9,179 nt of DNA from CAIXRL01 sp964619155 (GCA_964619155.1 CAZUEM010000136.1:1-9179); one strand, 5' to 3'. Shown: positions 1-7,277, counted from the first letter of the stretch. Notes: generated by a model not told the origin, from the sequence alone. Translations and numbers: made by a program.

Positions 1-179
1 CGGTCCGCGACCCTCGCCAGAACCTCGGAGTTGGGCAGGAACTGCCCGGTGTCGGGCACGCCGTCCACGTACTCGATGGTCTTGGGCGGCTCGGCCGCGG
101 CGGCGGGAGTCGCGACCGCGAGGCAGGCCAGCGCGAGCGCGGGCAGCAGCAGGCTCCTGAGGGAGTGGTCCGGGCGCAT
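1..179 (-). CDS. Exported protein, N-terminal fragment, probably SurA/parvulin-like (partial)
   Basis: Only the first 59 codons are present; the gene runs off the left edge. The start is the ATG at 179-177, with GAGGA at 187-183 as a closely spaced ribosome binding site. Residues 1 to about 29 form a signal peptide: a short N-terminus with two Arg, a Leu/Ala-rich core, then an Ala-rich cleavage region (ATPAAAAE). The mature part has a short linker and then NSEVLARVADR. This resembles the opening strand of SurA/PpiC-type chaperones, where a VxARVGDxxIT segment follows the signal peptide, and it parallels PDTVLARV in the protein encoded at 1441-2913. A periplasmic peptidyl-prolyl isomerase or SurA-like chaperone is therefore likely, but the family call rests on about ten residues and the isomerase domain is outside the window. 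The gene has its own promoter at 233-262, so it need not depend on readthrough from the hydrolase gene. Confidence 0.6.
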   Translation of the reverse strand, partial: MRPDHSLRSLLLPALALACLAVATPAAAAEPPKTIEYVDGVPDTGQFLPNSEVLARVAD

Positions 180-182
180 CGG

Positions 183-187
183 TCCTC
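183..187 (-). promoter_or_regulatory. Ribosome binding site of the left-edge gene
   Basis: GAGGA on the minus strand, separated from the ATG at 179 by only three bases. The spacing is shorter than usual, but it is the only purine-rich motif near this start and supports the chosen initiation codon. Confidence 0.45.
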
Positions 188-232
188 GGTCGGGGAGGGG
201 GATCGGGGTTCGCGGAGGGTGAAGCGGCGGCA

Positions 233-262
233 ATTCTAGGGAGCCGCCCGAGAGCGGGTCAA
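233..262 (-). promoter_or_regulatory. Sigma70-like promoter for the left-edge gene
   Basis: On the minus strand a -35 element TTGACC (262-257) is followed, after an 18-base spacer, by a -10 element TAGAAT (238-233). Each matches five of six consensus positions (TTGACA, TATAAT). This is one of the few A/T-containing spots in a very GC-rich window. Transcription would start near 226 and give a leader of roughly 47 bases before the ATG at 179. The promoter lies between the hydrolase stop and the next gene, which indicates a separate transcription unit. The same -10 hexamer, TAGAAT, occurs in front of the C25 peptidase gene. Confidence 0.6.
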
Positions 263-266
263 GACT

Positions 267-294
267 CGCGGCCCGGATGGCCGTCCGGGCCGCG
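267..294. repeat. Perfect 11-bp inverted repeat: terminator-like hairpin or operator
   Basis: CGCGGCCCGGA (267-277) and TCCGGGCCGCG (284-294) are exact reverse complements around the six-base loop TGGCCG. The element lies 85 bases past the hydrolase stop and four bases upstream of the -35 box at 262-257. As RNA it would form a very stable stem that could end transcription of the parvulin-hydrolase operon, but no U-run follows, so it is not a textbook intrinsic terminator. Its position against the -35 box also allows an operator for a dimeric regulator. The sequence alone does not decide between these. Confidence 0.5.
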
Positions 295-379
295 TCAACT
301 TGCGGTCACGCGTCGCCCGGGCCCGCGCATTCCGCACGGGGCTCGCCACGACGGCGGGCGGCCCGCGCCGCGCGCGGCC

Positions 380-1444
380 CTACGGCGTCCCCGCGAGCTT
401 CGCTCTCAGGAACCGCGCGCCCTCGACGTAGGGCAACTCGTGCCCGCCCTGCGGCGGGAACTTCGTCGTCACTTCGGCGCCCTCCGCCTGCGCGGCTTCG
501 GCATACGCGCGCGCCGCCGCGACGGGCGCGACCGCGTCCTTCTCGCCGTGCAGCACGAGCAGCGCGGCCTTCACGCCCTTCGCGGCGACACCTTCGTACG
601 CGGCCGACTGCGCCGCCACGGCCCGGAACGCCGCGGGCCTCCCGGCCGCGAGGGCGAGCGCGAGCGACGCCCCGCGCGAGACGCCCCAGGCGCCGACGCG
701 CGAGGCGTCCACGCCCGGCATCGCGAGCAGCGTGTCGAGCGCCGCGAGCGCGGCCGCCCGCGCGGCCTCGCCGGTCGCGTCCACGGGGCCCGTGGACGTC
801 CCGCGCCCCGGCGCGCCGGCGACGACCACGGCGAAGCCCGCCTGCGCGAGCCGTGCCGCGGGCACGAGCAGGTCGGCGGGCGCGAGCGATTCGCCCGGCA
901 GCAGCAGCACCGCTCCGCCGTTCTCGAAGCCCGGCTCGGCCGGCACGCGGCGCAGTTCGGCGTCGCGGCCCGCCACCCGCACGAGCACGGGCGGGTAGCG
1001 GTCCTCGAGCACGCTGCCCGCGGCGACGAGCGAGGCGCGCGCCGTGACCGGGGCGCCCTCGCGGGCGTGCGCGTGGAAGCGCACCTCGAGCCGGGCCTTC
1101 GCCGCGCTCGCCTGCACGAGCAGCTCGGTCTCGAGCGTGTCGCCGGCGCTCATCTCCTCGGCTGACTTGGGCAGCATGAGCCGCCGGATGACCGGGGCGG
1201 CGGCGCCCTCGGGATGGACGGCCAGCACGAGGCTGTCGCCGAACAGGCCGAGGCCGCCCTCGTTGCGGATCACGACCGCGAAGCGCCAGTAGCCCTCCTC
1301 GTTCGCCGACACGCCCGCCTGCCGCGCCGACAGCGAGACGCGCGGCGCCTCCGCGGCGTGCGCCCGGCCGGGGGGGAGCGCCGCCGCCGCGAGCGCGGCC
1401 AGCGCCAGGGGCGCGATCGCGAGGAGGCGCGCCGCCCGGCTCAC
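380..1444 (-). CDS. Secreted alpha/beta-hydrolase (dienelactone hydrolase-like) with beta-rich N-terminal domain
   Basis: A protein of 354 residues. The start is GTG at 1444-1442, overlapping the stop of the preceding parvulin-like gene in a GTGA; GGGAGGG at 1455-1449 is the ribosome binding site. The frame stays open far upstream, so the start rests on this overlap and on the signal peptide at residues 1 to about 30, which ends PGRAHA. Residues 32-160 look like a beta-sandwich of unknown role. Residues 177-354 form the hydrolase domain: nucleophile elbow GVSRG with Ser256, acid in HGEKDAV (Asp303), and His335 in QGGHELP near the C-terminus. The order and spacing fit a Ser-Asp-His triad of the dienelactone hydrolase/prolyl oligopeptidase type. 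The usual HG(G) oxyanion motif after the first strand is replaced by LLLPGES (180-186). No Cys is present. The likely role is an extracytoplasmic esterase or peptidase; the substrate is unknown. Translational coupling to the parvulin-like gene suggests a shared pathway or shared regulation. Confidence 0.88.
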   Translation of the reverse strand: MSRAARLLAIAPLALAALAAAALPPGRAHAAEAPRVSLSARQAGVSANEEGYWRFAVVIRNEGGLGLFGDSLVLAVHPEGAAAPVIRRLMLPKSAEEMSAGDTLETELLVQASAAKARLEVRFHAHAREGAPVTARASLVAAGSVLEDRYPPVLVRVAGRDAELRRVPAEPGFENGGAVLLLPGESLAPADLLVPAARLAQAGFAVVVAGAPGRGTSTGPVDATGEAARAAALAALDTLLAMPGVDASRVGAWGVSRGASLALALAAGRPAAFRAVAAQSAAYEGVAAKGVKAALLVLHGEKDAVAPVAAARAYAEAAQAEGAEVTTKFPPQGGHELPYVEGARFLRAKLAGTP

Positions 1445-2913
1445 CGCGCCCTCCCGGCGGGCGATGCCGCGCCCGCGGGCGCCAGCGGCTTCGCGAGCGC
1501 GCGCTCGTTGGGCACGACGAGCGCGTGCTTGCGCAGGCCGTCGAGCAGCCGTCGCATGAGCCGCTCGCCCTCCTGGCCGTACCAGCGTTCCTTCACGATG
1601 GCCTCCGCCTGCTCCCACGTGCGCGGCTTGCGCGGCTCCAGCTGCATCACCCGCAGCGCGCGCCAGCCCTGCCGGGTCGAGTCGGGCCCGAGCACCGTGC
1701 CCACGCCGCCGCCGCGCACGATGCGCCCGAACAGCGTGGTGTCGCTGTCGCGGTTGATGACCGTCGTGTAAGGCACGCCGGCGCGCGCGCTCTGGGCGGC
1801 CAGCGACTCGGCCTCGCCGGGAACCGTCAGCCGCCGCACCATCGCCTCGGCCTCGGCGCGGTCGGGGAACGCCATGCGCACGATGTGCGCGCGCTCGTCG
1901 AAGTCGAACTCGGAGCGGTGCGTCTCGAAGTGCCTGCGCAGCGTCAGCGAGTCCATCGCGATCTTCGCGTACACCTCGCGCGCCACGTAGGACTGCACGT
2001 CGAGGTACTCGGCGCGCTCGCGGAGCTGCCGGGCGATGTCGGGCCGCCGCTCGAGGCCGCGCGCGAGCGCGGCCTCGCGCAGCCGGCGCTCGAAGAACAC
2101 GTTCGCCACCATGCCCTTCACGTCGTCGGGGGCCGACACGCGCGGGCGGTACATCGGGTTCAGCTTCGTGAAGTCGCGCACCAGCTCGCCCAGCGTGTAG
2201 GGGCCGAGCGGCGACTCGGCCAGCACCAGCGCGCCGTCGTCGTCGCCGACGACCGGGTTCACGCCGGCGATGCGCATCTGCTCGAGCATGGACATGCGCG
2301 AGTCGGGGCGCGGCAGGGTGTCGAACACCGAGACGGCCTTCGCGAGCGCCGCGTCGTTCCAGCGCGGCGCGAGCCGCTCCATCTCGCGCTCGCGCAGGAT
2401 CACGCCCACCTGCTGGGGCGGCAGCAGCGAGTCGCCGCGGGCGGCGCGCTCGAAGTTGACCTCGACCATGGCGGAGTCGAGGGCCGCGCGCAGCACCAGC
2501 CGGTCCCGGAGGGAGTTCCAGTCGTTGCTGTCGCGGCGGGCCCACTGGCGGGGCTCCTGGTGCACCTTCGCCACCAGCACGGCCTGGTCCACCAGAACAT
2601 CCAGAAACTCGCGGCGGTCCTGCGGGGTAAGGGTCTCGAGCCGCCGCCCGGCGCGGGCCGCGGCGAAGATCATCTGCGCCCGGGTGATGTCTTTCGTCTC
2701 CTTCGTCCCGGCCCCGAGGAACACGCGGGCGAGCACCGTGTCGGGCAGCGCGGCCGTCAGCCGGCTGCCGCCCCCGGCGGGTTTCGCGGCCGCGGCCTTC
2801 GCGGGCGCCGGCTTCGCGGGCGGCGCCGGGGCGGTCACGGCGAGGGCGGGGAGCAGCGCCAGCAGCGGCAGGGCCGCGGTCGCGGCGGCGCGTCGGAACG
2901 GGTGCACCTTCAT
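1441..2913 (-). CDS. Exported SurA/PpiC-like protein with divergent parvulin domain
   Basis: A protein of 490 residues. The ATG at 2913 is chosen over an in-frame ATG at 2997 because AAGGAG (2928-2923) precedes it at nine bases and a signal peptide follows directly. Residues 1 to about 27 are the signal peptide, and 28-50 a Pro/Ala/Lys linker. Residues 56-160 resemble the SurA N-terminal helical region: TVLARV, an inserted loop, ITRAQ, then LDVLVDQAVLVAKV. A long helical, charged section follows. Residues 341-424 align roughly with a parvulin domain: AHIVRMAF at the start, an A..LA..S helix region, GRIVRGGGVGTVLGP, and QGWRALRVMQLE as the last strand. The His normally found in the final GFHI(L/I)KV strand is missing (GWRALRV), so isomerase activity is doubtful and a chaperone role is likelier. 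Residues 431-467 form a C-terminal helix. No Cys. It is the first gene of an operon with the hydrolase and diverges from the C25 peptidase gene. Confidence 0.85.
   Translation of the reverse strand: MKVHPFRRAAATAALPLLALLPALAVTAPAPPAKPAPAKAAAAKPAGGGSRLTAALPDTVLARVFLGAGTKETKDITRAQMIFAAARAGRRLETLTPQDRREFLDVLVDQAVLVAKVHQEPRQWARRDSNDWNSLRDRLVLRAALDSAMVEVNFERAARGDSLLPPQQVGVILREREMERLAPRWNDAALAKAVSVFDTLPRPDSRMSMLEQMRIAGVNPVVGDDDGALVLAESPLGPYTLGELVRDFTKLNPMYRPRVSAPDDVKGMVANVFFERRLREAALARGLERRPDIARQLRERAEYLDVQSYVAREVYAKIAMDSLTLRRHFETHRSEFDFDERAHIVRMAFPDRAEAEAMVRRLTVPGEAESLAAQSARAGVPYTTVINRDSDTTLFGRIVRGGGVGTVLGPDSTRQGWRALRVMQLEPRKPRTWEQAEAIVKERWYGQEGERLMRRLLDGLRKHALVVPNERALAKPLAPAGAASPAGRAR
1449..1455 (-). 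promoter_or_regulatory. Ribosome binding site for the coupled GTG start of the hydrolase
   Basis: GGGAGGG on the minus strand, inside the last codons of the parvulin-like gene and four bases before the GTG at 1444. Together with the four-base stop/start overlap it fixes the hydrolase start and indicates re-initiation by ribosomes finishing the upstream gene. Confidence 0.55.
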
Positions 2914-2922
2914 CGAGGGGGA

Positions 2923-2928
2923 CTCCTT
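2923..2928 (-). promoter_or_regulatory. Ribosome binding site of the parvulin-like gene
   Basis: AAGGAG on the minus strand, nine bases before the ATG at 2913. It is the best Shine-Dalgarno match in the window and decides against the upstream in-frame ATG at 2997, which would add 28 charged residues in front of the signal peptide. Confidence 0.75.
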
Positions 2929-2980
2929 GGTCCTGGAACGGCGGCGCGGGTCGGCGGAGCGAGCGGACAGTCTAGGGTTT

Positions 2981-3007
2981 TTGGCGGCCCGGGGCATGTC
3001 ATAGAAT
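2981..3007 (+). promoter_or_regulatory. Candidate promoter with near-leaderless start for the C25 peptidase gene
   Basis: TAGAAT at 3002-3007 matches five of six positions of the -10 consensus. TTGGCG at 2981-2986 is a four-of-six -35 candidate, but its spacer is 15 bases, shorter than ideal. The -10 element ends 10 bases before the ATG at 3018, so transcription would begin at about 3014-3018. Between -10 and ATG there are only C and T, with no Shine-Dalgarno motif. In-frame upstream codons reach a TAG at 2973 without offering another ATG, GTG or TTG, so the start codon is not in doubt. The message is predicted to be leaderless or to carry a leader of a few bases. Confidence 0.45.
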
Positions 3008-3017
3008 CCCCCCTCCC

Positions 3018-6000
3018 ATGCGCGCCTCCATCCGAACGCTCGTGCTCGTGCTGGCCGCCCTCGCGGCCCCCGCCCTCGCCTCCGCCGCCGCCTTCCGCCT
3101 GATCGCCGCCGACGAGCGCGGCGTGACGCTGCGGGTGGACACCGAGAACTGGTCGCTCACCGCCCCGGACGCCCTGACCGGCCGCGCGAAGATCGTCGGG
3201 GTGCCCGGCTCGCACGCGCTCTCGAGCCCCGGCCGGGCCCTGCTGCCGACCTACACCGCCATGCTGGCCGTGCCTCCCGACGCCCGCCCCACGTTCACGG
3301 TGCTCGCCCGCGACGGCGAGACGTCGCGCGAGGGCGTGAAGCTCGCGATCGCCGGCCGTCCCGCGTTCCGGCCCGACCCCGACGGCGGGCGCGAGATCCC
3401 GTACACCGAGACCGTGGACCCGATCGTGGACGGCGCCTGGCCCGCCGAGGACGTGCTGCTCGGGGCGCCCGCCCCGTTCCGCGGCCGCCGGCTCGTCGGG
3501 ATCGAGGCGCGGCCGTTCCGCTACGACGAGGGCGCCTCGCGCCTCGTCGCGACCGGCGGCTTCACCGTGCGCGTGGACTGGAACCGGCCCGCGGGCGCGA
3601 GCGCTCTGGCCGCCTTCGGGGGCGGGGCCGACCCGGGCTTCGACGCCGCGCTCGCGACCAGCGTTCTCAACTTCGAGCAGGCGCGCGCCTGGCGCGTGAG
3701 CCCGCGCGCGGCCGGGTCCGCGTCGCTGTTCGCGAAGCCCTCCGCCGCCGCAGCGTTCGACGAGAGCGAGCCCGAGGTGCGGGTCAAGGTGGACTCGACC
3801 GGGCTCTACCGGCTCCCATACGACCTGCTGCAGCCGAAGGGCTACCCGGCCGGCGTGCCGGTCGCGCAGGTCGCGGTGCACCGCCACGAGTTCCTCGAGG
3901 GGCAGAACCCCTCGTACGCGACCGTGGACGTGCCGGTCGAGGTCGAGGACGTGAACGGCAACGGCACGTTCGACTCCGGGGACTACGTGTGGATGTACGC
4001 GCGCACCTGGGCCGAGCGATCGGGCGCCAGCCAGTACCAGCGCTGGTGGGGCGACGCCGACGCGGTGTTCGTCACCCGCGCCGCCGCCGGCGGAGCGCGC
4101 ATGGCGAAGCGGGACGGCTGGCGGGGCGCCGCGGGCCTCACGCCGCTCGCCTCGTACCCCCACCGGCGGCACTACGAACGCAACAACGCGTTCATGATGC
4201 CGTCCATCTGGGTGCCCGCCGACACGACCGTGGACCTCTTCCACTGGACGCCCTACGCGTTCTACTACAACCGGCCCGACACGATCCGGTTCGAGACCAA
4301 CGACGCGGACACGAACCGCTCCGTCTCGTTCACGGTCAGCTACGTCGGCCGCAGCTTCGCCACCCACTACCAGTGGGCGGCGGTGCGGAACGGCTCGGGC
4401 GCCGTCACCACGGTCGCCGACTCGGTGTGGTGGAACGGCAAGCGCCCGTACACGACCAGCGCCACCCTGCGCGGCTCCTCGCTGACGCCCGGGCTCACGA
4501 ACTACCTGCGCCTGTGGGGGAAGAACCATGCGGGCGCGCCGAACGGGCTGGCGAGCGAGTTCGACCCGGCCGGCCTCAACTGGTTCCAGGTCACCTACTG
4601 GCGGGCCTTCCGCGCGCTCGACGGCGTGCTCGAGTTCAACAGCGGCGACGCGGCGGGCGAGTTCCAGGTCCGCGCCGAGCGGTTCTTCTCGGACTCGCTG
4701 CGGCTCTACGACGTCACGAACCCCGACCAGCCCGTACGGCTTCTCGTGGACCCGTCGCGCCTCGAGTACGGCGCCGACGTGGCCTTCAGCTTCCAGGACT
4801 CGGTCGCGACCGGCTCGCGCCGCAGCTACGTCGCGGCGGCGGCGATCGAGGGCGACCCCGACTACGGCCCGCGGATTCCCCCCGCCGCCGGCTTCACGGC
4901 CGTGACGCGCCGCAACCTGCACGCCGCGACCGCGGCGGACTACGTGCTGATCGTGCCCGAGGCGTTCCTGCCCGCGGTGCAGCCGCTGGTGGACCTGCGC
5001 GAGTCGCAGGGCCTGAACGTGCTGGTCGCGCCGACGCAGTCCGTCTTCGACGAGTTCGGGGGCGGGCGGCACTCGGGCCACGCCATCCAGCGGTTCGTGA
5101 AGTACGCCTACGAGCGCTGGGAGACGCGCTTCGTGCTGCTGTTCGGCGACGGCTCGATCGACCCGCAGCGCCACGAGGCGCGCTCGGGCGTGGACTGGGT
5201 CCCGACGATGCCGCTGCCCGGGCCCGTCGCGGTCAGCGAGGGCTTCGAGATCGTGACCGGCGACCCGGTCTACGGCTGCCTCACCGGCAACTGCAACCCG
5301 CAGGGCTTCGGGCCCATCCTCGTCGAGGTCATGATCGGGCGCCTGCCCGCCAACTCGCTGGCCGACGCGCAGGCCATGGTGGCCAAGCTGGTCGCCTACG
5401 AGGACCTCTCCGGCGACCAGTCGTGGCGGCGCCGGCTCCTGCTCTCGAGCGACGACGCGTTCTCGGGCGACACGTTCTTCGGCGGCGGGGGCGGCGGCGC
5501 GGGCTACTGCCACCGCCTGGACGAGGAGCACTTCGTCGGCCTGAACGCCAAGTGCGCCTCGATCGTGAATCGCGACGCCGGCCTCGCGCAGACGTACGCC
5601 GAGCTGTTCAACCTGCGCTACTACCTCGCGAGCGAGCCGTGGACGCTGACCCCGCCGTCCGACACCTGCCGCGCCGACCGCGCCGCGACGCAGGGCCGCA
5701 CGCACGCGGGCGTGACGCCGCAGCTCTTCGCCCGGCTCAACGCCGGCGTGCTGTGGTGGAACTATCAGGGCCACGCCAACGAGTACGTGCTGACGCACGA
5801 GAACCTCTACATCAACTCCGGAGACGTCGTCTCGGGCGACGACAAGTTCGCGTTCGCGAATGCCGGTCGGCCGCTGTTCTTCACCGCGTTCTCGTGTCAC
5901 GCGAACATGTTCGGCCGCAACGGCGGCGGGCCGAACACCCCGCTCGGCGGCTGTCTCGGCGAGGACATGCTGACGCTGCCCCTGGGCGGCGCGATCGGCT

Positions 6001-7250
6001 CGTGGGCGTCGTCGTGCTACGAGGTGGTGCCGCGCGACGATTCGACCCACATCAACGTCGAGCTGGCGCGCTCGCTGTTCGCCGACCCGCCGGTGGACGA
6101 GTTCGTGCCCGGCGACCGCGGCGCGCGCGTCGTGGTCGGCGAGGCCATCCAGTCGGCGATGCTGCGCTACGTGCCGACCGGCGGGCAGTACAGCGGCGAG
6201 CGCGGCATCGCGCTCACGTACACGCTGCTCGGCGATCCCGCGACGCGCATGTCCATCGGCCGGCCGCAGACCCTGGTGACGGCCAACGACGTGCCCGTCG
6301 AGGAGGGCCTGCCCGTGCGGGTGCGCACCGCCGGCGACACGGTGCGCTTCCAGGCCGACCTGGTCTCGGCCGAGCGGCTCGACAGTCTCGGCGTGTACGA
6401 AGACACCGGCGCCGGCCTCGTCGCGGTGGACGCCGCCGCCTACACCGTGAGCCCGCCGTTCCCCGACACCGCGGGCGGCGGCGTCTTCGGCGGCCGGCGG
6501 TTCCGGGTCGCCTACGTCACGCAGCCGCCGGCGCGCGACTCGCGCTGGGTGTTCCGCGTGCGCGACCGCAACGGCCTGCAGTCCGAGTTCACCGCGACCA
6601 TGACCCTCGAGTCGTCGCTGCGCGTGGACGGCGTGCCGATCAACGACGGCGACGACGTCTCGCCGCGCGCGAACCTGACGCTCTACGTGATCAGCCCCAG
6701 GCCGCTCGTGCCCGCCGCCGACCTGACGCTGACGATCAACGGCCAGGCGCAGGCGTTCACCTCGAGCCCCGCGCCCGGCGATGCGTCGGGCCGCGAGTGG
6801 ATCCTCGCGTGGGCGCACGACGACTACCTGATCGGCAGCTACATGGTGGAGCTGGCCGTGGCGGGCGGCGAGCTGCTGACGCACGAGTTCGACGTCTCGA
6901 CCGCGGTCGGCGAACTGCGGCTCGAGGACCTCGTGGCGTTCCCGAACCCGTTCGACAACGACGGCACCCGGTTCTCGTTCGGGCTGCTCGGCTCCGAGCC
7001 CGCCGACATCCGGATCAGCGTGTTCACGCTCTCGGGCCGCGCGCTCTACTCGCGCACCGAGCGCGCGCTCTCGCCCGGGTACCACCAGCTGTTCTGGGAC
7101 GGGCGCGACGGCGACGGCTCGCCGATCGCGAACGGCGTCTACCTGTACCGGCTGAGCGCCGTCACCGAGGGCGGCCGCCACGTCGAGGAGCTCGGCCGGC
7201 TCGTCAAGCTGCGCAAGCCCCGCCGCGTCGAACCCGAGAGCACGCCCTGA
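3018..7250 (+). CDS. C25 family cysteine peptidase (gingipain/PorU-like) with C-terminal FlgD-like sorting domain
   Basis: A protein of 1410 residues. Residues 1 to about 24 are a signal peptide; about 26-240 look like a beta-rich propeptide-type region. EVRVKVDSTGLYRL (253-266) and DVNGNGTFDSGD (311-322, an EF-hand-like loop) are typical of PorU-type proteins. The C25 domain spans about 641-1075: DYVLIVP, LFGDGSIDP (708-716), IGRLPANS (773-780), then NYQGH with catalytic His919 and FTAFSC with catalytic Cys960, closing with LLGDPATRM. Gingipain RgpB uses the same pair (His211, Cys244). About 1197-1300 is an Ig-like domain. Residues 1302-1388 match FlgD-like/type IX secretion sorting domains: VAFPNPF, ISVFTLSGR, FWDGRDGDG and GVYLYRL, then a basic RLVKLRK tail. 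The likely role is a secreted, surface-associated peptidase or a PorU-like sortase that processes sorting signals; the sequence does not decide between these. All eight Cys lie in the catalytic region. The HEAT-cyclophilin gene follows after 43 bases, probably in one operon. Confidence 0.93.
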   Translation: MRASIRTLVLVLAALAAPALASAAAFRLIAADERGVTLRVDTENWSLTAPDALTGRAKIVGVPGSHALSSPGRALLPTYTAMLAVPPDARPTFTVLARDGETSREGVKLAIAGRPAFRPDPDGGREIPYTETVDPIVDGAWPAEDVLLGAPAPFRGRRLVGIEARPFRYDEGASRLVATGGFTVRVDWNRPAGASALAAFGGGADPGFDAALATSVLNFEQARAWRVSPRAAGSASLFAKPSAAAAFDESEPEVRVKVDSTGLYRLPYDLLQPKGYPAGVPVAQVAVHRHEFLEGQNPSYATVDVPVEVEDVNGNGTFDSGDYVWMYARTWAERSGASQYQRWWGDADAVFVTRAAAGGARMAKRDGWRGAAGLTPLASYPHRRHYERNNAFMMPSIWVPADTTVDLFHWTPYAFYYNRPDTIRFETNDADTNRSVSFTVSYVGRSFATHYQWAAVRNGSGAVTTVADSVWWNGKRPYTTSATLRGSSLTPGLTNYLRLWGKNHAGAPNGLASEFDPAGLNWFQVTYWRAFRALDGVLEFNSGDAAGEFQVRAERFFSDSLRLYDVTNPDQPVRLLVDPSRLEYGADVAFSFQDSVATGSRRSYVAAAAIEGDPDYGPRIPPAAGFTAVTRRNLHAATAADYVLIVPEAFLPAVQPLVDLRESQGLNVLVAPTQSVFDEFGGGRHSGHAIQRFVKYAYERWETRFVLLFGDGSIDPQRHEARSGVDWVPTMPLPGPVAVSEGFEIVTGDPVYGCLTGNCNPQGFGPILVEVMIGRLPANSLADAQAMVAKLVAYEDLSGDQSWRRRLLLSSDDAFSGDTFFGGGGGGAGYCHRLDEEHFVGLNAKCASIVNRDAGLAQTYAELFNLRYYLASEPWTLTPPSDTCRADRAATQGRTHAGVTPQLFARLNAGVLWWNYQGHANEYVLTHENLYINSGDVVSGDDKFAFANAGRPLFFTAFSCHANMFGRNGGGPNTPLGGCLGEDMLTLPLGGAIGSWASSCYEVVPRDDSTHINVELARSLFADPPVDEFVPGDRGARVVVGEAIQSAMLRYVPTGGQYSGERGIALTYTLLGDPATRMSIGRPQTLVTANDVPVEEGLPVRVRTAGDTVRFQADLVSAERLDSLGVYEDTGAGLVAVDAAAYTVSPPFPDTAGGGVFGGRRFRVAYVTQPPARDSRWVFRVRDRNGLQSEFTATMTLESSLRVDGVPINDGDDVSPRANLTLYVISPRPLVPAADLTLTINGQAQAFTSSPAPGDASGREWILAWAHDDYLIGSYMVELAVAGGELLTHEFDVSTAVGELRLEDLVAFPNPFDNDGTRFSFGLLGSEPADIRISVFTLSGRALYSRTERALSPGYHQLFWDGRDGDGSPIANGVYLYRLSAVTEGGRHVEELGRLVKLRKPRRVEPESTP

Positions 7251-7277
7251 TCCCGGCCCGCGGCGGGCGACGCCCCC

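Noticed and set aside
1445..2545. Upstream in-frame extension of the hydrolase frame inside the parvulin-like gene
   Set aside because: The extension is Arg-rich noise in another frame of the parvulin-like gene. The GTG at 1444 has a ribosome site, a signal peptide and the GTGA overlap.
2969..2974. TAGACT on the minus strand as -10 element of the parvulin-like operon
   Set aside because: Its distance to the ATG is similar to that of the 233-238 element, but it matches only four of six positions and has no acceptable -35 at 17-18 bases (ATGACA lies 22 bases away). Possible, but not supported enough to list.
2914..2997. Longer N-terminus of the parvulin-like protein from the ATG at 2997
   Set aside because: It would put 28 mostly charged residues before the signal peptide and ignore the AAGGAG site serving the ATG at 2913.
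1525..3102. Plus-strand frame antisense to the parvulin-like gene
   Set aside because: The minus strand has a strong ribosome site, signal peptide and SurA-like motifs; the plus frame is His/Arg/Leu-rich shadow sequence.
7256..7268. Small hairpin GCCCG-CGG-CGGGC between the peptidase and HEAT-cyclophilin genes
   Set aside because: A five-base stem with no U-run is expected by chance at this GC content and is not a convincing terminator.
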